NCBI GenBank assembly: GCA_030635415.1 | Contig: DAOVYW010000092.1 | Span: 1 to 8,734, forward strand | DNA: 8,734 bases | Reading direction: 5' to 3' | From: Candidatus Firestoneibacteriota bacterium | Lineage (GTDB): Bacteria; Oederibacteriota; JAAXVQ01; JAUVAV01 | Shown: positions 1-6,314 of the stretch, one piece after another | How the letters are laid out: every line of letters begins with the position of its first letter | Numbering within the stretch: the first letter of the stretch is position 1 | The notes under the pieces: generated by a model | The model's input: only the letters and a program-made list of their open reading frames with translations | The model's database searches: none | Told to the model about the DNA's origin: nothing | Program-made: the position numbers and the translations under genes

Positions 1-723
1 GCCTGGTTTCTGAAACGGGTTTTAGCTCTTCGGACCGGTTTGAATATGGATCGCATTACCAGCGGCTTGAGTTTTCGATACGCCGGGTCAGGGACGCCCT
101 TGGTATTGCAATTCGATTATGCTTTTACGTATCCATTACAAATTTACGACACCTGGGGATCACACCGTTTTGGAATAACGGTTAATTGGAGTCGCCAGCA
201 GACACCTCCGGACGAAAAAGCACTCCAGGCGTCGGAGGCGTCGGTCGTCCTGGACCGAGCAATCGTGCATGAACCAATGGTTCCCGAAACAAAAGAAGGG
301 TATGAACAGCCTCCTTATCAAATAAGCGAGCGTGAGAGAAAGCTGCGGGAATTACTGGTGGATATAAAAGACTATGAGCCGAAACCTCTGCTGTTTAAAA
401 TTGATGAAGATGTATTATTGGAAACAAATTATTCCCCGTTGGACTTTATCGGAGGTCTTTTAAGGAAATATCCCGATTTAAAGATAAGAATCGCGGGTCA
501 TACCTGTAATTTGGGGCCAGAGGCCTATAATATGAAATTGTCCCGGCAAAGGGCAGAGGCGGTTCAGAATTATATAAGGCGAAAATATGGAATCAAGCCG
601 GAGAATATTATCCTGGAATATTACGGGGAATCCCGTCCCATCGCGCCGAATGATGTGGAGCAAAACCGTAAAAAGAACCGGCGGGTGGATGTTTATCTGG
701 TTATTTTGGCGCTTACTATGTAA
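1..723 (+). CDS. Outer-membrane beta-barrel (PorV/PorQ-like end) fused to C-terminal OmpA peptidoglycan-binding domain, 5' partial
   Basis: The reading frame is open from base 1, so the true start lies outside the window and 240 residues are visible. A TTG at 40 and an ATG at 46 are in frame but have no ribosome-binding site and fall inside the barrel. Residues about 17-61 alternate like beta strands and end in DTWGSHRFGITVNW, which resembles the last strands of PorV/PorQ-type barrels. A linker rich in Glu and Pro follows (about 62-127). Residues 128-238 form an OmpA C-terminal domain, with GHT at 167-ish, YN, LSRQRAEAV and a closing NRRVDVYL block. This domain normally binds diaminopimelate in peptidoglycan and ties the outer membrane to the wall. 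The Asp that contacts diaminopimelate (A. baumannii OmpA Asp271) is Cys169 here, while the partner Arg (Arg184) is kept. The OmpA assignment is firm; the PorV/PorQ assignment rests on one short stretch. Confidence 0.88.
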   Translation, partial: AWFLKRVLALRTGLNMDRITSGLSFRYAGSGTPLVLQFDYAFTYPLQIYDTWGSHRFGITVNWSRQQTPPDEKALQASEASVVLDRAIVHEPMVPETKEGYEQPPYQISERERKLRELLVDIKDYEPKPLLFKIDEDVLLETNYSPLDFIGGLLRKYPDLKIRIAGHTCNLGPEAYNMKLSRQRAEAVQNYIRRKYGIKPENIILEYYGESRPIAPNDVEQNRKKNRRVDVYLVILALTM

Positions 724-777
724 CCCACTTCCGGGATTGACAAAAAAAAGCCTGTATATTAAACTTAACCCACTTCC
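721..777 (+). repeat. 12-bp direct repeat TAACCCACTTCC, two copies
   Basis: TAACCCACTTCC occurs at 721-732 and again, identically, at 766-777, 45 bases apart start to start. The first copy includes the stop codon of the barrel-OmpA gene. The two copies bracket a promoter-like sequence, as paired operator sites would. The second copy also forms the left side of a hairpin over the next gene's ribosome-binding site. The repeat is seen directly; an operator role is inference. Confidence 0.6.
737..765 (+). promoter_or_regulatory. Possible sigma70-type promoter for the small membrane protein gene
   Basis: TTGACA at 737-742 is a perfect -35 box. Seventeen bases later comes TAAACT at 760-765, which matches four of six positions of TATAAT. 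Transcription would start near 772, giving a short leader before the ATG at 795. The -10 box is weak, and a consensus from one organism need not apply to an unknown lineage. Confidence 0.4.
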
Positions 778-790
778 ATAAAAGAGGTGG
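770..790 (+). promoter_or_regulatory. Hairpin enclosing the Shine-Dalgarno sequence
   Basis: CCACTTC (770-776) pairs with GAGGTGG (784-790) over seven pairs, one of them a G-U, around a seven-base loop. The right arm is the Shine-Dalgarno sequence of the gene starting at 795. In a read-through transcript the ribosome site would be masked. A transcript starting near 772 would keep only about five pairs. This layout fits translational control, such as a thermometer-like or protein-bound leader, but a hairpin this small could arise by chance. Confidence 0.4.
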
Positions 791-794
791 AATT

Positions 795-1367
795 ATGTTC
801 CAACCGTACGCATTACGCCTGGCGGTTTTTGTTGTTTTGATTCATTTCGCGGGGGCAGGAAGCGTTTTTTCCGCTCCTGAAAGCCTGCTTTCTTCGGCTG
901 TGCCGATACCGGAAGTCCGTTCAACACTTGCCTCGTCGCCGGAGCAATCAGGGCCTCAACCCGGAATAGCGGCTTCTTTGGCTTTTGCTCCCGGCATTGT
1001 TCTGCATGGTTACGGGCATTTTTACGCCGGCCGGCCTTTGACCGGATCTTTGCTTTTACTGGCCGAGGTCGGGGCGGTATATATGGCTTATCGTGGAATA
1101 ACGGATGTAACCTCTGTCATAGACGAGATGGATTTAGAAAATGTCAATTATTACGGGCAATCGGAACAGTTTTCCCGGGGAGTAGGCCTGGCTATTGGCG
1201 GACTTGTGCTTTTTCTGACTTCCTGGCTTTATGATCTTACAGGATCGCCACTGGCAGTATTGGAGCAGCGGGACGTAAAAAAACAGAAAGCCACTGATAC
1301 TGGTCCGGTTTTGATACCCAAGTTGTCCGGCTGCGGAGTTGAGGTGGTGATTGACCGCTTGTTTTAA
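795..1367 (+). CDS. Small exported membrane protein of unknown function with an HGYGHFYAG motif
   Basis: This 190-residue protein starts at an ATG five bases after GAGGTG. Residues 1-26 look like a signal peptide (hydrophobic core LAVFVVLI, cleavage near VFS-A). A Pro/Ser-rich stretch follows to about residue 56. The rest has hydrophobic segments at about 58-70, 85-99 and 129-145. The motif HGYGHFYAG at 71-79 resembles the G-x-G-x-FY-x-G turn of TM2-like or DUF5683-like small membrane proteins, and SWLYDLTGSP (143-152) lies at the end of the last hydrophobic segment. The C-terminus is soluble. I cannot assign a function. It sits between the barrel-OmpA gene and the FN3/FecR/barrel run, so an envelope role is likely. 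A weak stem (1355-1360 with 1367-1372) overlaps its stop codon but lacks a T-run. Confidence 0.75.
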   Translation: MFQPYALRLAVFVVLIHFAGAGSVFSAPESLLSSAVPIPEVRSTLASSPEQSGPQPGIAASLAFAPGIVLHGYGHFYAGRPLTGSLLLLAEVGAVYMAYRGITDVTSVIDEMDLENVNYYGQSEQFSRGVGLAIGGLVLFLTSWLYDLTGSPLAVLEQRDVKKQKATDTGPVLIPKLSGCGVEVVIDRLF

Positions 1368-1589
1368 AGCGGGAATAAAGTATTTCGTACTTGGTTGGAA
1401 AAACATAGTAATATATTAGCCATTTGTTATGACATCACCCACGGTTGTAGGGGCGTTTAATTAAACGCCCCTACAACCGTGGGTGGTATATCTCATCTTT
1501 CAGGGATTGAAAAAACAGGGTAAAGTATTAACGTGCAGAAAAGCAAATGGCTGGCATATTTTATATAATATCATAAGCGGAGGCATATT
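1368..1589. other. Intergenic region around the palindrome, before the envelope operon
   Basis: These 222 bases hold no convincing gene. Besides the 50-bp palindrome there is an outer inverted repeat: AGCCATTTG at 1418-1426 and CAAATGGCT at 1544-1552. TATAAT at 1564-1569 has no matching -35 box and would leave almost no leader before the GGAGG at 1579-1583. TTGAAA at 1507-1512 is another -35 candidate without a well-spaced -10. The operon promoter is probably in this stretch but I cannot place it. Confidence 0.5.
1436..1485. repeat. Perfect 50-bp palindrome (REP/MITE-like element)
   Basis: Two 25-base arms, CACCCACGG... and ...CCGTGGGTG, are exact reverse complements meeting at TTTAATTAAA with no spacer. 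The inner part, GTAGGGGCG paired with CGCCCCTAC, resembles a family of dispersed palindromic repeats found between genes in many bacteria and often linked to REP-associated Y1 transposases. No transposase of that kind is visible here. As RNA it would form a very stable hairpin between the membrane protein gene and the next operon. No T-run follows, so it is not a classical terminator. It may still act as an RNA-stability or insulating element. Confidence 0.85.
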
Positions 1590-2627
1590 ATGAAGATTTT
1601 CAACCAGTCTGGTTTTTTAGCAATAGTAATGTTGTTATTAAGCGCTGCTTGGGCGCCGGCCGAGGTAAAGATTGCTAAGGTAAAGATTACTAATGTTTCA
1701 ATATCGCCCCGACTGCTGGTAGAGTTTTACCAGGCTCATCAAAACCAGCGCAACTCTATTCCGATGGCCGCATCCCACATTTTTATGATGATAGCGACTT
1801 GTATCGGCAAAAATGAAAAGGGCGTCCCCCTGGAATTTAAAGTCGAAATCATGGAGGGGAGGAATCAGGTGGTAGTAGCGACCGGTTTCCAAGCCCGTCC
1901 GCTGGAAGAAGGTACTAACCGATATAATGCCGATCAGATTAATACTTCGAATATCAATATCACTTTTAATGATGCTTACCAACCCGGCAGCGTTAGCCAA
2001 GGCGCTCGGGGAAGTATTTTTCCCATGGGAAATTATCGCGTTGCCATTACTCCGACCTCGCCCGCCGGCTCGCCATATATCGTGAACTTCGCGTTTTTCG
2101 CTCCTCAGTCCTCACTTAATATGCCCCCGGTTCCGGTTTACCCAAGAAATGTGGAAGTCAATACTTTGCTGCCTAATTTTTCCTGGACACCGGTTCAGAA
2201 AGCCAAGGAGTATGAAGTTATGGTCAGCCCTAATAAAAATCCGGAAGTCAATACCTACTGGCGCAGCCGGCGTTTGAGAAATACGCAAACGCTCTATTCT
2301 TCCGCGGCCCGGACTTTGGAAAGCGGGCAAAAATATTACTGGAAAGTCAGGGCTTTTGATGATTTCGGAAAACCGATCGGTGGAAAGGACGGGTGCTCGC
2401 AGCCGGCCTGGTTCCAGATAAATACTATAATGACCCGGGTGAGCAATAAGGTTTCGCCGGCCGAGGCGGATTCGGTCTTGAAAAGTCTGATACCGGACAA
2501 AGCGATTGTCGACCAGCTCAAGGGTTTTCGGGCCATAGCTTTGGAAACCAATTGTGACGATTTAGCCGGACTCTTGCGGCAATTACGTGAGGGAACAGCC
2601 AAGCTTATATCGGCCCGGCTGGAATAA
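1590..2627 (+). CDS. Secreted protein with a C-terminal FN3-like domain
   Basis: The protein has 345 residues and starts at an ATG six bases after GGAGG. A signal peptide spans residues 1-24, with cleavage after APA. Residues 25-177 form an unrecognised, mostly beta region. Residues about 178-278 read as a fibronectin type III-like domain: PVPVYPRN, then FSWTPVQKAKEYEV, then YYWKVRAFDDFG, the usual W, Y and YYW-R/K-V-A signposts. Residues about 285-345 look helical (ADSVLKSLIP, LAGLLRQLREG). There is no lipobox and no second membrane segment, so it is probably periplasmic or exported. It leads a run with the FecR-domain gene 14 bases downstream and then a large barrel, which suggests a role in that envelope module, perhaps as a partner of the barrel. 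The exact function is unknown. Confidence 0.78.
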   Translation: MKIFNQSGFLAIVMLLLSAAWAPAEVKIAKVKITNVSISPRLLVEFYQAHQNQRNSIPMAASHIFMMIATCIGKNEKGVPLEFKVEIMEGRNQVVVATGFQARPLEEGTNRYNADQINTSNINITFNDAYQPGSVSQGARGSIFPMGNYRVAITPTSPAGSPYIVNFAFFAPQSSLNMPPVPVYPRNVEVNTLLPNFSWTPVQKAKEYEVMVSPNKNPEVNTYWRSRRLRNTQTLYSSAARTLESGQKYYWKVRAFDDFGKPIGGKDGCSQPAWFQINTIMTRVSNKVSPAEADSVLKSLIPDKAIVDQLKGFRAIALETNCDDLAGLLRQLREGTAKLISARLE

Positions 2628-2641
2628 ATAGGAGGGATGTT

Positions 2642-3358
2642 ATGTATAATAAATTGATTGTCTTAACCGTGATTTTACTTTTAACAGCGTTTAGCGCCGT
2701 GCCGGCGTTTGCCAAGCCCGGAACTGCCGTCAAAAGCAAAGCTGAAAAGGGGATTGGTACTTTATTTGTGAAGAACGGGCAGGTTGAGCTGCTTCGAAGC
2801 GGCAAAATGAAGTGGATCAAAGCCCAAAAGGGCATACTGCTTTTTGAAGGAGACAGAATCAAGACCAGAGAACTGGCAAGAGCGGCCGTAATTCTGGATG
2901 ACGGCAGCATAATCCGCTTGAATGAAAATTCCGATCTTTTATTCAAAGTTAAGCAAGCTAAGAAGCAAAAACGGCTAAAACTGTTGCTGGGCCACTTATG
3001 GGCCAAGATTAAGAAGCTGGATCGTGGTCAAGAACTTGAAATCGAGACTCCTTCGGCGGTAGCAGCGATTAAAGGTACGGAGCTTGAGCTAAAGGTTTTA
3101 CCGGACGGGAAAGTCCAGCTTGTTGTCTGGGACGGCTTGGTTGATTTCTTTAATTCCCACGGAAAAGTCGTAGTCCGGGCATCCCAGGAAAGCACCTCAG
3201 CGAAAGACCAGATTCCGGGGGAACCCCAAAAAGCTAATCTGGAATCACGGGATCAATGGTTTGGGTCTGTGGTTGCTATACCTTCTTCCAAGACCTTGAA
3301 ATTAAAGATCAAGGACAAAGACGGCAAAGAACAGAAACTCGATATAAAATATAAATAA
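2642..3358 (+). CDS. Periplasmic FecR-domain protein
   Basis: The protein has 238 residues with a strong GGAGG site six bases before the ATG. A signal peptide covers residues 1-24 (cleavage after AFA). A FecR domain follows at about 38-165. It shows EGDRIKT (69-75), LDDGS then RLNENS (85-97), a GHLWAKIKKL strand (117-126), and ETPSAVAAIKGTE (135-147), the classic T-P-x-x-x-A-x-x-GTE signature. Classical FecR is an inner-membrane sigma regulator with a cytoplasmic N-terminus. This protein has no such part and no inner-membrane anchor beyond the signal peptide, so it belongs to the free periplasmic type. The last 23 residues are very lysine-rich. There is no sigma factor gene in view. It lies 11 bases before the barrel gene, so it probably works with that barrel, but sigma-type signalling is not supported here. 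Confidence 0.88.
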   Translation: MYNKLIVLTVILLLTAFSAVPAFAKPGTAVKSKAEKGIGTLFVKNGQVELLRSGKMKWIKAQKGILLFEGDRIKTRELARAAVILDDGSIIRLNENSDLLFKVKQAKKQKRLKLLLGHLWAKIKKLDRGQELEIETPSAVAAIKGTELELKVLPDGKVQLVVWDGLVDFFNSHGKVVVRASQESTSAKDQIPGEPQKANLESRDQWFGSVVAIPSSKTLKLKIKDKDGKEQKLDIKYK

Positions 3359-3369
3359 ATAGGACACAC

Positions 3370-5727
3370 ATGAAAAGGAAATATGCCTGCTTATTAACCG
3401 CGATAATCTGTTATGGGATGTCATTCCAGCAGGCGTATGCCTTGCCGAATATTGTTTATCATCCTCCGCTGGAGGCCATGCAAGGCAGGTCTCTTTCCAT
3501 TAATGCCACCATAACGGATCCCGGTTCATCCCTCATTCAGGTCAGGCTTTTTTTCAGGACCAGCGGAACCTTGGGATACCGGGTTCAGGTTATGACAGCG
3601 GCGGGATACAATTATAAAGGACAAATTCCGGGTTCAGTTGTTTTAAGTAAGGGTATAGAGTATTACATTGCAGCCCGCAATCAAGCCGGCGAGATCAGGA
3701 CCTCTCCGGTATTGAATGCGGCCAATGCGCCTCATTATGTAGTAGTCCGCAAAGCTGCCAGGGCTCCGGTAGTACGCCTGTTGGCACCTGAAGAGGGCGC
3801 TTGGCTTACGCCTCAAGAGGCGGTAATGGTAGTGGCTATTGATGCGGGGCGCAGCCGGCCGGACCTATCGACTTTGAAAGTGATATTAGATGGTAAGGAT
3901 GTAACCAATCAGGCCCGAATTTCGGAAACCATGGTTTCTTATGTCCCGTCTAAGGAGCTGAGCGAGGGTAAGCATAAGTTGCAAGTAAAAGTGCGCAATC
4001 TTGACGGTGTAGCGGCTGAATCGGCTCCCTGGTATTTTACCATCAGCCGGTCCGGGAAACCGGAATCACGTACCGAAGAGTGGAAGGAAGAACCTGCCAA
4101 GGCTTTGCGGAAATTTTCCGGTAGTCTTGGGACCGAGGTTCAGTACGCGGCCTTAACCCGTGAACCCAAAAGCACGCTTTATCTCAGCCGGCCGGCGGGA
4201 TGGTTGATCCGCCAGAACCTGAATTGGGCCGGAAAAGTGGGAGCACTGGATATGCTGGGAGCGATTTTCCTGACTGATGAGGAAACACCCGGGCAGCAGC
4301 CGGTAAACCGTGTTAGCCTGGAGATTTTCGATGAGTCTTTTAATTTCACGGCTGGTGATATTTACCCGGTTTTTTCGGATTATTCCATAAGTAATATTTT
4401 TGTGCGGGGCGGGAGTCTGACCTTGACTTCCGGTCGTCCGGATAAAGCGTATTCAAAGTTTCAAGCCCTGGGAGGAATGACCCGCGTTCCCATTGAAGGC
4501 CGTTTTGATGCGGCCGGGACGTTCGAGCAGTGGCTCTGGGGAACACAATGGTTTTATAATTTTATGCCGGGTACTGGATTTTCACTTAATTTCAGTACGA
4601 TTAATGATTATGCCAATTCCATAGAGGAAGACGGCGGTAGTCTTCCTGCCAATAATCATGTGGCGACTTCTGAGGGACGCGTGAAAATCAACTTGGCGCC
4701 CAGCTTTTCAAGCACTATTTACGGCGAATACGGCTTGAGTTATTATGATGAAGCCCAGAACCTGCTTACTCTTTCAATAGGAGATGCTTTTCGGGGAGGT
4801 ACGCGCTGGGAATGGGGAAATAGAAGTTCAATGGATATCCAGTACCGGCATACCGGAGCGAATTATGTGTCTTTGGCCAATGATTGGTTAATCGGGGATT
4901 GGGAAGGCCTGGCTGGGAACGCCCAGGTTTATCTGCTGGATGATACCCTGGCCCTGCTGGCGAATATGGAAATGTGGAGCGATAATCTGGACGGGCAGAA
5001 AACCCTGACATATGTGGATGCCGCCGGAACCTCGGTTACGGCTGGAACCACCCGGACAACGTATTTTTCCGGGATGATTAATTATACTCTTTCCAATTTA
5101 ATTCCAAATCTATCGGCCGGGTATTCCTTTAACAGCCAGCAGGACGATTCGCAGCCAGGTAGTGTTATTGATAATCAGACCAGTGTGCTTAATCTGGGGG
5201 TTGGCATACAGCTTCTCTTGGATTCGGATCAAGTTTTAACTAATATTAGTTTATCCCAAACACAGTACCGGGATTTGGCGCAGGATAAGCTTTCCGCGAA
5301 TATGGACTTTTTATCCCTTCAATGCTCGCTGATATATTTGCGCGGCCGGAATTGGTCCTTTACCGGCGGATATGGCCTGACCCGGAGTATCGGAGATTAT
5401 ACCGGGGTTACGCTTACCGCGGTAGCCACCTCGTCCCTGGTTGAAAAGCAGACTATTGACTACCATTCAATTAATCTACTGGCGAATTGGAAAGCCTGGC
5501 CCGGGAAACTCGATTTGGGACTTGGTTGGGAGAACTTAAGCGGCCAGGATGATACGGAGTTGGTGGAAAACAATCTGTCAACTATCAGCCTGAACAGCAC
5601 TTATTATTTTTCTTCCGCCCAATCCCTGTCCCTGAGCCTCATGAACATATCTTATTCGGACCGTATATCCGATATAAACAGTTACGGCGAATTTGTAACT
5701 AGTCTTCATTACGGATTGAATTTTTAA
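3370..5727 (+). CDS. Outer-membrane beta-barrel protein with two N-terminal Ig-like domains
   Basis: The 785-residue product starts at an ATG five bases after AGGA, and cleavage is expected after AYA (residue 24). Residues about 25-128 and 133-225 look like two Ig-like beta-sandwich domains; the second opens with RLLAPEEGAWLTP and ends with WYFTI. A charged linker (about 229-248) leads into a long barrel, about 249-785. The barrel has alternating hydrophobic and polar residues, many Tyr, Trp, Gly and Asn, and a final Phe (HYGLNF) like the C-terminal signal read by BamA. I see no TonB box or plug domain, so a TonB-dependent receptor is unlikely. The FecR-domain and FN3-like genes are directly upstream and probably co-transcribed. 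A pore, secretion channel or surface-anchor role is possible; I do not recognise a named family. Confidence 0.82.
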   Translation: MKRKYACLLTAIICYGMSFQQAYALPNIVYHPPLEAMQGRSLSINATITDPGSSLIQVRLFFRTSGTLGYRVQVMTAAGYNYKGQIPGSVVLSKGIEYYIAARNQAGEIRTSPVLNAANAPHYVVVRKAARAPVVRLLAPEEGAWLTPQEAVMVVAIDAGRSRPDLSTLKVILDGKDVTNQARISETMVSYVPSKELSEGKHKLQVKVRNLDGVAAESAPWYFTISRSGKPESRTEEWKEEPAKALRKFSGSLGTEVQYAALTREPKSTLYLSRPAGWLIRQNLNWAGKVGALDMLGAIFLTDEETPGQQPVNRVSLEIFDESFNFTAGDIYPVFSDYSISNIFVRGGSLTLTSGRPDKAYSKFQALGGMTRVPIEGRFDAAGTFEQWLWGTQWFYNFMPGTGFSLNFSTINDYANSIEEDGGSLPANNHVATSEGRVKINLAPSFSSTIYGEYGLSYYDEAQNLLTLSIGDAFRGGTRWEWGNRSSMDIQYRHTGANYVSLANDWLIGDWEGLAGNAQVYLLDDTLALLANMEMWSDNLDGQKTLTYVDAAGTSVTAGTTRTTYFSGMINYTLSNLIPNLSAGYSFNSQQDDSQPGSVIDNQTSVLNLGVGIQLLLDSDQVLTNISLSQTQYRDLAQDKLSANMDFLSLQCSLIYLRGRNWSFTGGYGLTRSIGDYTGVTLTAVATSSLVEKQTIDYHSINLLANWKAWPGKLDLGLGWENLSGQDDTELVENNLSTISLNSTYYFSSAQSLSLSLMNISYSDRISDINSYGEFVTSLHYGLNF

Positions 5728-5731
5728 AGCG

Positions 5732-6082
5732 ATGAACCGGGATACCTCATGCCTGTTTTGCCGTATCGCGGCCGGGGAGATACCCTGCCGCAAGTTATTT
5801 GAGGATGAATTGATACTGGCGTTTGAGGATATCAAACCCCAAGCGCCGTTTCATGCCCTGATTATTCCCAAAGAGCATTTTCCTACAGTGGCTGATATTC
5901 CGGTTGAAAGCGGGATTTTGATCGGCAGAATGGTCAGTGTTGCTAATCAGCTTGCCCGGGAAAACCGGTTGGATTCGGGTTATCGGCTGGTGATTAATTG
6001 TTACGCGGATGCCGGTCAGGAAGTATATCATGTGCATCTTCATCTACTAGGCGGACGGAAATTCCATTGGCCCCCTGGGTAG
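5732..6082 (+). CDS. hinT: HIT-family nucleotide hydrolase, HinT type
   Basis: The 116 residues match the full usual length of HinT proteins. The histidine triad HVHLHLL is at 100-106; His102 is the expected nucleophile. SCLFC near the start (Cys7, Cys10), with His49 in PKEHF, fits the zinc site of many family members. DIKPQAPFHALIIP (33-46), DSGYRLVIN and the ending GRKFHWPPG complete the family pattern. HinT proteins are cytoplasmic purine-nucleoside phosphoramidases that hydrolyse AMP-lysine and similar compounds. The gene starts four bases after the barrel stop and has little Shine-Dalgarno sequence, so translation is probably coupled to that gene. A cytoplasmic enzyme at the end of an envelope operon is odd but may only reflect co-transcription. 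The left end of the insertion sequence remnant touches its stop codon. Confidence 0.94.
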   Translation: MNRDTSCLFCRIAAGEIPCRKLFEDELILAFEDIKPQAPFHALIIPKEHFPTVADIPVESGILIGRMVSVANQLARENRLDSGYRLVINCYADAGQEVYHVHLHLLGGRKFHWPPG

Positions 6083-6285
6083 GAGTCTGTCGGACTTAGG
6101 TGTAAAATTAGATTTTGAGCACTCTTCCCCCTTTGAAAAATATTTTACAATCACAAACCACTTAAATTCAAGGACACCACTCATAAACATCTTCAATCCA
6201 CTAATGAAAACAAGAAGCTTTTACCTTTTATGCTTCTTAAAATAGGACATTTCTACTTTGCCTTGACAGGAGAGAACCGCCCGGT

Positions 6286-6314
6286 TTGAAAACACCTGCG
6301 AAGTATGCTATACT
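6286..6314 (+). promoter_or_regulatory. Strong sigma70-type promoter with extended -10, inside the insertion sequence remnant
   Basis: TTGAAA (6286-6291), 17 bases, then TATACT (6309-6314), each matching five of six consensus positions. TGC directly before the -10 box makes it an extended -10. The start of transcription would be near 6321, after the ATG at 6305, so this promoter would not give a message for the full transposase remnant. No terminator is evident before 6921, so it may feed the HEAT-like and peptidase genes. Confidence 0.5.

Noticed and set aside
40..723. TTG at 40 as the true start of the first gene
   Set aside because: The frame is open back to base 1, there is no ribosome-binding site, and the upstream codons extend the barrel part, so the gene is a 5' partial.
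1355..1372. Stem CCGCTT/AAGCGG as a terminator after the small membrane protein gene
   Set aside because: It is only six pairs, overlaps the stop codon and has no T-run after it.
1436..1485. Palindrome as part of a CRISPR array or a classical terminator
   Set aside because: There is a single unit with no spacers, and no T-run on either side.
1564..1569. TATAAT as the -10 box of the envelope operon
   Set aside because: No acceptable -35 box lies 16 to 18 bases upstream, and the start would fall on the ribosome-binding site.
2605..3006. 133-codon reading frame on the minus strand opposite the FecR gene
   Set aside because: It lies wholly over a well-supported gene, lacks recognisable motifs and has no ribosome site; a shadow frame.
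2642..3358. FecR protein as an anti-sigma regulator of an iron-uptake system
   Set aside because: No sigma factor, no TonB box or plug in the barrel, and no cytoplasmic or inner-membrane part in the FecR protein.
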